Source: Paracentrotus lividus (Eukaryota; Echinodermata; Echinoidea; Camarodonta; Echinidae). From it: a DNA stretch of 64,000 nucleotides. The position numbers and the translations under genes are program-made. Where the stretch lies: NCBI GenBank assembly GCA_940671915.1, contig CALNVZ010000174.1, positions 77,819,503-77,883,502 of the forward strand. The letters are read 5' to 3'. Below are positions 47,045 through 57,867 of this stretch, piece by piece (the first letter of the stretch is position 1; the number at the start of each line of letters is the position of its first letter). Under the pieces are notes generated by a model. That model was not told the origin of the DNA and made no database searches. It worked only from the letters and a program-made list of their open reading frames with translations.

Positions 47045-48431
47045 ACTTAAGTGTGGAAGGTAGGTTAACATTTGCTTATTTTACGCGATGTTTACATAAC
47101 ACACCTCTCGCATAATCTGATCGCGGATCGCAGGCACTCTATCTCTATATTCCATTCATTTTTTTCCAAAGCGACCATACGAAATCGAGTGGCAAAAAAA
47201 TCGGGAAGGCTGCTGAAAATCGTCGTGAGTTTTGCTCTCATTTCACCTTTTTAGTTCAGTTAAGCATTGTCAAGATTAGTAGGTTTAAAAATAATATTTA
47301 AGTGCACATTGACTCCAAATTAAACGTTATAACGGGATTGAAGTGTAAATTTAGGTTAGAAATTATTTTTGTAACCACGCCAGAGTCACGTAGAGTCAGA
47401 GGCACGAAGTTTGATATATCAAACGAGTGGTGCATGAGTGCCTATACAAAATATGACTTAATAAAGAAGTTATTAAGTTTTTAATCAATAACTTCTTAAC
47501 CAGTTGAGAACCAAATATAGCCATCTAAGACTGTATTAAATATAAGAAGTTCTTGAAACTGAAGTACCGGCATATTTAGGATGTCTCAGTAAGAAATTGA
47601 GAATGATTTAGTCTCAAAACTGGAGGCCCCCTCTAAGCACACCCTATTGGGAACGTGTATACGTGTCGCCATATGCACCTGCATAAGAGTTCACTGTATA
47701 TAACGGGCAGCTAGAGGCAAAACGTGACCATGAATTGATTATTTCATCACCCGATTTGACTGATTTAGAGATTAGATGAGTCATCAAACAAGGAAGAAAT
47801 GTGATCACATTTTATTTTCAGGCATGATTTAAAGTCATAACCATAAAGACGCTTTTTTCCCCTTTTTTTTTATTGTTGCTTTCCATGTGAGAAGCCTTCG
47901 TATTTTCTCATCAAAGAATTATAAAAATAGAGCCTCTCGTGATAATATGAAAAGTGGGTAAAGCTTTTTCAAACAACGATGACGTTGCTGCTGTTATTCA
48001 TAATTGTTTTTATACACATGACATAATTTTACACATGTGGGACTGAAAATTTAATTACAACGTCATCATAGCCATGAACGATCTTGGATTTAATCAATAT
48101 CAAATGTATTTACCCAGTTCGAAGTTGCATACGTTGATCATCCATTAAAATCTTCGACATCTTGAATATTTGGATGCTTTCTCCATGCCTCTTTTCGTTT
48201 TAGCCACCCTCTTCCGTTAGTTGTATTTTGCTCCATTTTCGCAATATTCCATGTGGCGATTTAATGCTAGTTGTGAATTCAGCCGTTTCTACACTATTCT
48301 GAATACATTCTAAGCTTACCGATGTGGTACAAGGCTAGGCAGAATGAAAAAAAAAAGGGCGAGGGGGGTGGGTGGCATGCGCGTATTCTGGGGGGGGGCT
48401 TTACGGGCCTGGGCCCCCCGGGGGCGCGCAG

Positions 48432-48560
48432 GGGGGCGCCGAAAAGAGGAAGAAAAAGGGAGAAAAAAGAGAAGAAAAAAGGAGAAAAAAAAGAGAAAGA
48501 GAAAAAAGGGGGAAAGAGGAAGGGAAAAAAGGGGGAAAAGGAGAAGGAAGAAAAAAAAAA

Positions 48561-48593
<33 letters not shown>

Positions 48594-48615
48594 AGGAAGG
48601 GGAAAAAAGGAGAGG
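48432..48615. repeat. Polypurine tract, copy 2
   Basis: Copy 2 counterpart of 40412-40600. Confidence 0.92.
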
Positions 48616-48619
48616 GGGA

Positions 48620-49545
48620 AGGGGCGCCCTTAAAAATGGGGGGGGCCAAATCGACAGTAAACAAGGGGCGCCAAAATGACCTTAAACTTAGGGCGCCCGA
48701 TCGACCTTAAATTAGGGGGGGGGCGAAATCGACCTAAATTAGGGGTGCCAAATCGACAGTAAAACTAAGGGCGCCAAATGACCTTAATCTTATAGGGGCG
48801 CCAAATCAACCTAAATTTCGGGGGCGCCAATCGACCTTTAATCAGGGGGAGGGGCGCCAAATCGACAGTAAACTAAGGGGTGCCAAATGACCTTAAACTT
48901 AGGGGCGCCACATCGCCTTAATTTAGGGGCGCCAAATCGACAGTAAACTAAGAGCGCCAATTGACCTAAACTATATAGGGGTGCCAAATCGACTTTTAAA
49001 TTTAGGAGGGCGCCAAATTGGGGGAGCCAATTGAGCTTAAACATAGGGGCGCCAAATTGACCTTCAACATAGGTGGGACGCCAAATCGACCTTAAACTTA
49101 GCGGCTCTAAATCGACCTTAAATTTAGGGGGGCGCCAAATCAAACTTAGAATTAGAGGAGGCGCCAAAATGAGCGAAACTTAGATGGGGCCCAAATCGAC
49201 CTTAAACTTAAGGGCGCTAAATCGACATCTCTCTCCCGACCATAAACCTAGGGGCGCAAAATCGACCTTAAATTTAGGGGGCGCCAAATCGAACTTAAAC
49301 CTAGAGGGGCGTCAAAATGATCTTAAACGTAATGGCGCCAAATTTAGATCAAATGTAGGGGCGCAAAAATGATCTGAAACTTAAGGGGCGCTGAATTGAC
49401 CTGAGACTTAAGGGCGCTGATTTAACCTGAAGTTAAGGGGGTGCCAAATCGATCTTAAATTAAAGGACGCCAGATTGAGCTTAAATGTAGGGGAGCCGAA
49501 TTGACCTGAGACTTATGGGTGCCAAATTTATCTTAATTGATTTCA
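48620..49545. repeat. Short-unit satellite, copy 2, extending further
   Basis: Same satellite as 40603-41430. Beyond ~49330 it continues with variants (GGGCGCTGAATTGACCTGAG) that have no counterpart before the gap, then passes directly into the ~107-bp satellite. Confidence 0.9.
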
Positions 49546-49549
49546 AGTT

Positions 49550-51068
49550 AATATATCAAAAAATTTCGGCTCGCGCTTCGCGCTCGCATTATTTAATGAG
49601 ATATGTATCTTCTTTATAAAGATAGTATAACAAACCTTTAAATGCACTTTTTTCAGGTTGATATATCAAAAGATTTTCGGCTCGTGCTCCGCGTTCGCAT
49701 TGTATAAAATATATAATCTTCTTTATAAGCATGGTATTAAAAAATACGCTTAAAAAATGCAGTGTTTTCAGGTTGACATATCTCAAATTTTCAGCTCGAG
49801 CTTCGCGCTCGCATAGTTTAATGAGACAAGTATTTTCTTTATGACCTTAGCACAAAAACGCTTAAAATTAAATGTTTTCAAGAAAAAAAAAAAAAAATCG
49901 GCTCGCGCTTCGCGCTCGCATTATCTAATTAGATACATTACGTATGTATCTTCTTTATAGGCATGGCATTAGAAAAAGCTTAAAAAGCACTGTTTTCAGG
50001 TTGATTTCAGCTCGCGCTTCGCGTTCGCGTTGTTCAATGAGACATGTATCTTCTTTATAAAGATAGCATAATAAACCTTTAAATGCACTGTTTTTAGGTT
50101 GATATATCAACAAAATTTCGAATCGCGCTTTGCGCTCGCATTGTTTAATATATGTATCTTCTTTATTAGCATGGCGTTAAAAAAACGCTTAAAATATATA
50201 TGAAAACTATTCGGCTCGCGCTTCGCGCTCGCTTTGTTTAATGAGACAAGTATTTTCTTTATGACCTTAGCACAAAAACGCTTAAAATTAAATGTTTTCA
50301 AGTTAATATATCCAAAAAAAATCGACTCGCGCTTCGCGCTCGCATTATCTAATTAGATACATTACGTATGTATCTTCTTTATAGGCATGGCATTAGAAAA
50401 AGCTTAAAAAGCACTGTTTTCAGGTTGATTTCAGCTCGCGCTTCGCGTTCGCGTTGTTCAATGAGACATGTATCTTCTTTATAAAGATAGCATAATAAAC
50501 CTTTAAATGCACTGTTTTTAGGTTGATATATCAACAAAATTTCGAATCGCGCTTTGCGCTCGCATTGTTTAATATATGTATCTTCTTTATTAGCATGGCT
50601 TAAAAAAACGCTAAAAATATATATGAAAACTATTCGGCTCGCGCTTCGCGCTCGCTTTGTTTAATGAGACAAGTATTTTCTTTATGAGCTTAGCACAAAA
50701 ACGCTTGGAAAATTAAATTTTTCAGTTAATATAATCCAAAAAAAATCGACTCGCGCTTCGCGCTCGCATTATTTAATAGTGTGTATCTTCTTTAATAACC
50801 ATGACATAGAAAAAGCTTAAAAAGCACTGTTTCAGGTTGATTTAATAAGCATAATATGTATCCTCCTTATAAACTTAGCATAAAGACGCTATAAAAATGC
50901 TTTGTTTTAAGTTTGATATTTTATCAAAAATTTTCGGCTCGCGCTTCGCGCTCGCATTGTTAATTAGATAAGTATCTTCTTAAAAGCATAGCACACACAC
51001 ACAAAAACTTTCAATGCGTGTTTTAGGTTGATCTTAAATGTCAGCTCGCACTTCGCGCTCAGATTGTT
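49550..51068. repeat. ~107-bp satellite with 424-bp higher-order repeat
   Basis: Monomers of 93-114 bp each contain the self-complementary core GCTCGCGCTTCGCGCTCGC, an ATGTATCTTCTTTATA segment and TTTTCAGGTTGATATATCAA. Core positions 49902, 50011, 50122, 50215 recur at 50326, 50435, 50546, 50638 and again at 50750: a four-monomer, 424-bp higher-order unit. Confidence 0.93.
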
Positions 51069-51069
51069 T

Positions 51070-51460
51070 CAGGCGCGGATACAGGGGGGGCCCGACGGGC
51101 CCGGGCCCCCCCCCCCTAGAAAAAAAAAAAAAAAAAAAAGAAGAAGAAAAAAAAAAGAGAAGGAAAAAAAAAAAAAAAAATCGAAGTAAAAATCGATGAG
51201 CGGAGCGATTGACCCCCACCCTACCCCTATAGCTGATAACAGATGACCTCTTTGTTGGAGAAGGCAAAAAAAAATTAAAACCTACCCCCCCCCCACCCCC
51301 CCCCCCCCCCCCCCCGCTTACGCTCCGCCAGCGTGACGTGGAAAAAATTGAGTGTACCTTTTTGTTCGGCCGTGGTAACGGAAAAAAAATTTGGGTGTGC
51401 CAAAATCTGAAATTCCGATTGTGGGCCCCCCCTGTTATGAAAATCCTGGATCCGCCACTG
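51070..51460. mobile_element. MITE inserted into the satellite, 5-bp duplication TGTTT
   Basis: Begins CAGGCGCGGATACAGGGGGG and ends CCTGGATCCGCCACTG. The flanks are ATTGTTT and TGTTTAGTG, while intact satellite monomers read CATTGTTTAATGAG, so TGTTT was duplicated on insertion. The interior has A-rich, C-rich and GACCCC-type segments but no gene. Confidence 0.88.
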
Positions 51461-52450
51461 TGTTTAGTGAGATAATATGTACTCTTCCTTATAAACATAG
51501 CATAAAAACTCCTAAAATCCACTGTTTTAGGTTTGATATAATTTATTATCAAAAATTTTCGGCTGGCGCTCGCGCTCGCATTGTTTAATTAATAAGTATT
51601 TTCTTTATGAGCTTAGCATAAAGAACGCTTAAAGTAGCGTCTGCCTTTTGCAGGCAAAAATATTACATTTCTAGTTTTGAGGTATAGTAGTAATCAATGA
51701 CTTTATCTTCTCACAAATGATTAAGCTCAAATGTGTATGTGTGTCATTATATTGCGATTATCAAAATTCATTCCTATTTTTCGAACCTCGAAAAATATAC
51801 CGTACGGCGCGAACCGTTGACCGTTAGCGCAGAGAATAATGCACGTTGATGCGCCGTGTGTTATATTGCTGTGTGTGGTCCGTGCCGCACGCGCTGTAAT
51901 ATCAACGATGTTGATGGAGAGCTGGTCTAGATTGGTAGTCAGATTTTCGTTTCATATTACTGATCTAGGCAACCTATGACAGTAAGATTGAATATACAGT
52001 ATAGGTTGATCATATTCTAAAGTTATGCCAAGTTACAGTAATTTTCGCAATTGTGAAAAAGGATGACACTACCTTTAAAATTCAATGTTTTCAGGTTGAT
52101 ATTGCAAAAATTTCGCTCGCGCTTCGCGCTCGCATTATTGATTTAATACATTTGCTTGTTCATTAAAAAAAAAAACAAGATTAAGTTTATTAAGTTTCTA
52201 TAGGCCTATACATTTGTAACAGCCACCCCCACCCCCTGCGCTAAGCTTTCAAACCGCTGATCAAGGAAAATTGGGGTGAAAAAAAATCCGGCCCCCCCCT
52301 ATTTGCGAATGCTGAATCCGGCCCTGCATCATATGATATTCTGATGAAGAGCTAAACAAAATTGATAACCCCTAATTGCTTAAAATTCTTTGCTTTCTGA
52401 TCGTAAAGTAGAGGGGAAAAAATCTGATCGCGCTTCGCGCTCGTATTTAG
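51461..52450. repeat. Decaying continuation of the ~107-bp satellite
   Basis: Isolated monomer cores remain at 51560-51580, 52108-52135 and 52424-52445, separated by unrelated sequence (51640-52070). Monomers are more diverged than in the main array. Confidence 0.75.
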
Positions 52451-52730
52451 AAATATTCGTATTTTATCTGTAGCGGTAATACCTCATATACCTAGAAATT
52501 CTTTTCCAAGAAACACCATTGGCAAGTATTTAAAAAAAAAAGTGTAAAAAAAAAAAAAAAAAAAAAATCTTCAAATAAATTATTATTCAAAATCCTTCAA
52601 CATACATTTAAGCGTAGGCCTATGTTTGCCTGGCGGCGGGGGGGGCATATTTTGAAAAGTACACAGGGGCGCCAAATTCACGTCGGGCCCCCGGGGTGCA
52701 AAATCCTGGATACGCGCCTGTGGGGGGGGG

Positions 52731-53076
52731 TCTATTCGGTAGTTTCTTAGTGCTTGTATGCCTGCATGACCTTTTTGGTGTTGGAATATTGTAATTCGAT
52801 TGTTGTTTGTTTACGAAAAGTCTACTTTTTTGTTTGTAAAATGTTGAAATAACTGATCCGCATTAATTAATTGACATGGCTGCATGATCAGCTTTATGGG
52901 GGGGGGGGGAGGGTCTATTCGGTAGTTTCTTAGTGCTAGTATGCCTGCATGACCTTTTTGGTGTTGGAATATTGTAATTCGATTGTTGTTTGTTTACGAA
53001 AAGGTCTACTTTTTGTTTGTAAATGTTGAAATAACTGATCCGCATTAATTAATTGACATGGCTGCATGATCAGCTT
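52731..53076. repeat. Tandem duplication, 183-bp period
   Basis: TCTATTCGGTAGTTTCTTAG starts at 52731 and at 52914; both copies run to GCATGATCAGCTT with few differences. Copies are separated by a G-run (52898-52910). Confidence 0.92.
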
Positions 53077-53079
53077 AAT

Positions 53080-53970
53080 TATATCTGGGCCCTTTGAGTG
53101 ACTGTTACAGAGAAAAAATTTAGAATATGATTAAGCCCTTTGGGCAAATCTGATAGGTGTCGTGGACTTGAATAATGAATTAAAGAGTGAATGATGGGAA
53201 CATTTTATAATGGTGAACATTCGACGTACTATAGTTGCCTATAAAATTAATGTATCAGCAATTTGGTGTACACATAGGCCTACACATCGTTTGAGAAGTT
53301 TTCATACCTATCTCCAGCTCGTACCATTTTTTAAAAATTTTTCTTAATCTTTCATCAGACCGTTTTGTTATTAATATACCATAAGTCTGTAAAATTTGAT
53401 TATTTTTTTTATTTTTATCCTTTTAAGAGTTATCATGTTATATTCATTTAGTCTTTGTCATGTTTGTATAGCTTGGGGAATTAGAATAGGTAAATCAATT
53501 TTTATTTGAATTTCATTACAGTCAATGTGGCATTTGTGTCGATTAGAGAAAGCAACGTACAGAAGACGGAGAGACTGGACGAAGCAGGAAGAGAAAGAAT
53601 ACCAAGATAATTATGATCTGCACATTGGGGGCCGGGGGGGGGGGCGCCAGGCTTGATGGGGATGCCGACGAAATCTTCCGATTTTAACATGGACATTCAA
53701 TGGGTGGTTTTCAAATCATTTGGGGTCACGCGTCCCCTGAGCCCCTCACTGGATGGAGAGAGACGAGGGAGGTGAGAGAGAGAGAAAGAGAAATAAAGAG
53801 AGAGAGAGAGAGAGTGTGTGAGGAGAGGGGGGGGAGTCAAAAGAAAGGTTCAAATAAAATAGTGAGAATAAACAGAGAGAAACTAAAAGACCGAGATAAA
53901 TGTATGGTCTAGAAAAATCATTTTGATCTGAGCAAATTTAGGATTCATGAAACTATTGATTGATGGCATT
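53080..53970. other. Non-coding stretch with a degenerate MITE and GA array
   Basis: 53585-53755 resembles the 18318 MITE (GATTTTAACATGGACATTCA, then TGGTTTTCAAATCAT and GCGTCCCCTG). A GA array follows at 53776-53820. Confidence 0.55.
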
Positions 53971-54179
53971 GGCGGCGATCCCGGGGGGGGGGGGGCGGGG
54001 GGACGTGTCCCCCCTCGATTTTTTCTGGGGGATCGTTCCCCTCGATTTTTAAAACTTAAAATGTTTTTATGTTTTGATTAGCTATTGTGACGCTAATAAG
54101 TGTACGCTTTTGAATGTACTATTTTTCACTTTTGAGTGTTTTCGCCCCCCCCCCCCAGTCGTGACATGAAATCGCCGCA
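53971..54179. mobile_element. MITE with GGCGGCGAT termini
   Basis: GGCGGCGAT at the left and ATCGCCGC at the right, with G and C runs inside each end. The right end read inwards (GCGGCGATTTCATGTCAC) matches the left end of 21757-22127. Confidence 0.65.
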
Positions 54180-55126
54180 CTTGATTGAGGTGCTATATCA
54201 TCATTGACATGGTCATATGATATTGGCAAGGGATGATGCAAAACTTAACAAGATCCAGATTTTACCGGATACTGATTGTCGTGCCAATATTCAAGGTTTA
54301 TTTCTGGATTGATCAAACAGCACTTAAAATGATAGAGCAATTTCCCCTCGGTATCTTTTATTGTTGACCATAAACTCTGTTTTTCTTTATTTTGCTTGTG
54401 TTCTTTATGATGACAAATAATTCAGGTGAATGGGCAATGAACTCTGATAACAGAGGGAGAAGTTAAATCGCAAAGTCAGCATTAATATACTTGGCTCATA
54501 TAACTGGCCGAAGGGGGGGGGGCGATTTGGAGCTGAACTCCCACTCTATCGACATTAAAAACAGATGCTCTCTTACCCAATGTTCATAAACCAGAAATTA
54601 TTTCATTAGAAATATGTTAAATGTATATCACACCTAGGCCGATCATTGAGTCAGAATTAAAAATGAAAATTACAAGGCATGTGATCTGCTTCAAACTGTC
54701 GCTCTTGCATTTTTAATTGTATCATATCAGGAAGAGCAAATAACAAATATTTAGAAATTGCCCCCCCCCCTCCCAGAAAAGGGTATTTACTCTTCACGCC
54801 ATTGTTTAATCTGGAGTATTCCGATTTGAATATACTAAAAGAAGTCGGAATTTGAAAAGACATGGAATAAATTGATTAATTTGTATGGAACTTAAAATAG
54901 GCCCCCTAGTAAAAAGGGCAATATTTTGGAAAATGTTTAATTGTTATCAGGCACTTGACAAAGTTTAGGATATTGCCATAATTCAAAATGTTAATTCCCA
55001 CATAATCTAATCAATTTGTGGGGGTAAAGCACTTCAAGGTGTAAACAAATGAAAGTCATCATAATGTTTAGTTGGCTGATTATGAATGTCTCTATTCAAA
55101 GTGAAATCGTTGCAAAAGTACCAAAA

Positions 55127-55163
<37 letters not shown>

Positions 55164-55501
55164 ATCCGCTATTATTTAAACAGGGTAATCTCGTCATTGT
55201 CAACTGTTTCCAGATTAGCCTATACCTCGAGGACAATATAACAAACAACGCCTAATGTAAAACATATAATGTGTTTGCACCCCTTTTCATATTGCACGTG
55301 AAAAGCTCAAAATTGCTAAAAAAAAAAAAAAAAAAAAAAAAAATTATTTAACAAGCATTCTGCATAATTATAATGGTTATACATGTATATCTTTCATAAA
55401 CATTGTGTTGTCTGAAAGGGAAAACTTGCCCCTTTTCAGTCCTGAGAGAAGAATATGACCAGGTCTTGCCATGCCATTTCTGAAACAAAGCTAAAGAACA
55501 A

Positions 55502-55546
<45 letters not shown>

Positions 55547-56156
55547 GAAAGAGAGAGAAGTATGAATTATCGGTCAATCAAAAAAATAAAAATAAAAAAT
55601 TCAAATTATTTTCTCCCAAAACTTTTATTTTTCGTCTTTTCGCAAAGTTATAAGACAACATCGAGAATTTTTTTTAGTCCGTCGCCAAGGAGGATTTAGT
55701 ACTGTATTACAAAGATTTTTTTATTATGAATACAATTTATAGTAATTTATTGCCTTATGAGATTTTTTCACACATTTTATCCAGCCTGGATAATTACGAA
55801 CTCTAATTTCGTAAAAATTCGCTGCGTCAGCGATTTATCAATCGGTGTGTAAATGTTTATCTAACGGTCTGGTCAGAACTGGTTTACAAGTTTTATTGAC
55901 TGCTGCATGTTTGAGGATACATGTCAACAATAAATTTACGTTCGTTGCTTTTATTTATCCAGTCTAAGAAACTTTGTTCAAATATGATAACAAAATGGGC
56001 TCATAATATTAGATAATATTTTATAATGCTCATAAATCTCGCTTGAAACGCATAATAAATCAGTCAATTTATTAAACCAATACAAAAGTTTCAGAGAACG
56101 TCAAACTTTTGTTATGGTTAAAGACTTCACCTTTCCAGTCAACTGCTGCCCCTCCC

Positions 56157-56194
<38 letters not shown>

Positions 56195-56400
56195 ATTAGT
56201 ATCGCGAGATCATTCTTTGACCATGTTCTCTGACTACAGTCCACATATTTCAAATTTGGTATCACCCCCCCCCTAAATACATCATAGTCAATATTTATGT
56301 TTCTAGAAGGTGTGCACTTCGAACAAGTTCGTCGTAATGACGTAGTCCTCAAAATTAAAAGTCCCGTGCAAATGATCAACTTGCACCATCCACCTCTCTT
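54180..56400. other. Non-coding upstream region of the SLC17-like gene
   Basis: AT-rich with long poly-T and poly-A runs (55129-55155, 55318-55343, 55502-55544) and a CT array (56160-56191). No exon recognised. Confidence 0.5.
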
Positions 56401-56610
56401 CAGATATTGCGATAGCGAAAGAAATCATTTTGCTTAACCATAGCTCCGGGATCAAGAGTGTACGTTCTTTTTCTCCTCAGATATTTTGATATTAAAAGAA
56501 AATCATTTTGCTTTAACACAGCTCCGAAATCACAAATCTGCGCTCGATATTTCTCTTTAAATATTTCGACTAAGAAATTATTTTGCTTTAACACAGCTCT
56601 CTCATGCAAC
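56401..56610 (+). repeat. Three tandem ~77-bp units just upstream of the SLC17-like start
   Basis: Units at 56401, 56478 and ~56558 share ATATTTTGAT-like starts, AAATCATTTTGCTTTAACAC and AGCTC, and each is preceded by a pyrimidine run ending CAG or TAA. They end ~50 bp before the ATG and probably lie in the promoter or 5' UTR. Confidence 0.8.
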
Positions 56611-56662
56611 CCTATTATATGCCAATTTCTTAACGAGTTTAATATCCTAATATCGTATCAAA

Positions 56663-56768
56663 ATGCCGCCCCGAGACCCAGAAACGGACAAATCAATTGT
56701 GTGTGATATTCTGCACAAGAGAGAGACAGAGGAAGAGGAACTGAAGCCGCTGCTCTCAGCGACAAGGA
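56663..56768 (+). CDS. SLC17-like exon 1, cytosolic N-terminus with dileucine motif
   Basis: The start ATG is preceded by AAA at -3 to -1, a good context. The exon encodes MPPRDPETDKSIVCDILHKR, then an acidic stretch and ELKPLLSATR. It ends one base into a codon before GTAAGT; joining to 57950 gives Arg. ELKPLL fits the [DE]xxxL[LI] endolysosomal sorting signal, which sialin also has near its N-terminus. Confidence 0.82.
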
Positions 56769-57814
56769 GTAAGTACAGTCCAGGGCATAGAGGAATGAAG
56801 AAAGAATAACTATTTCTTTAAATTGTTGTTAATTCCTAAGTTAAATGTGAGCGTTTTTAAAATGTTGAACGTTTAATTGTTAAATCCAAATATAACTTGT
56901 TTGATCGTACTTAATGAATTTTTAATAATATGTTCGAATAACGGCTTCATTGAAAAATCATGCCAAAGAACTTGATTTAAATTTACTTTTAGCAAGAATT
57001 ATAAAAACTATTGAATTTTGCATTCCTGTAAATACATGTACGGAATGTATTGCCGTATTTCCATAACTATAATTATGACAGTTTACGAGATTATTCAATA
57101 TATGGTCCATGGGATTTCCATTTAAAATGGGATCGGAAAGTCAATCATATAGTTTGAGGAAATCAACTGGATATTATTATTTGAACATAATTTGGTATTA
57201 GACTTAAATGATTAATTTCATGAAATTATTTGTTTCCTACTCTCGTATATCGCACTTTTTCAAATGTCAAATTAGTGGTTAGAATTAAAGAAATTTTTGT
57301 CATTGAGTTTAAATTTTCTTCATTTGAATCAATGTAATGAATTATTGGACAGCATCATCCATTGTATCAACATACTTGTAGATAGATTTGCACATTTTCA
57401 TCATATAGTTATTATAGAATGTGGTCGTGCTATATTGTTAAGATAATGTTGTTAAGATAATAATAGAACATTCGAAAATAACTGATAGCATATTATTTAA
57501 TCAAATTTAATAGGGAATTTAGGTGTCGTTAATTTGATATTAATTTTTTAATCATTTTGTTCATAACTTTGGGACTGATTTAGTGTGCCGAAACCGATTC
57601 GGTTACAAAATATCTTTAAATTTTGTTATTTGTAGGGTTGCTTATTATTTGTGATGAAAATACACGTGTACATTAATATAGCCCTACTTTCCTTCTTCTG
57701 GTAAAGTTCATCCTCTGATGTACTGTAATACAGATAAATATTGGTGTACTCTGAATACACGTACATAACTGTAATTGCGAAAATAAAGTTTTTTTTTTTT
57801 CTTCTTCTTCTTCT

Positions 57815-57867
<53 letters not shown>

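Larger units (their letters stand above)
42530..49330. repeat. Large duplication, copy 2
   Basis: Same sequence as 34547-41430, starting four or five bases inside the 5' end of the tRNA and continuing beyond copy 1's end into further satellite. Offsets drift from 7983 to 8028 bp through accumulated indels. Confidence 0.93.

Noticed and set aside
49550..51068. Palindromic repeats at ~107-bp spacing resembling a CRISPR or integron array
   Set aside because: The intervening sequences are themselves repeated as a higher-order satellite.
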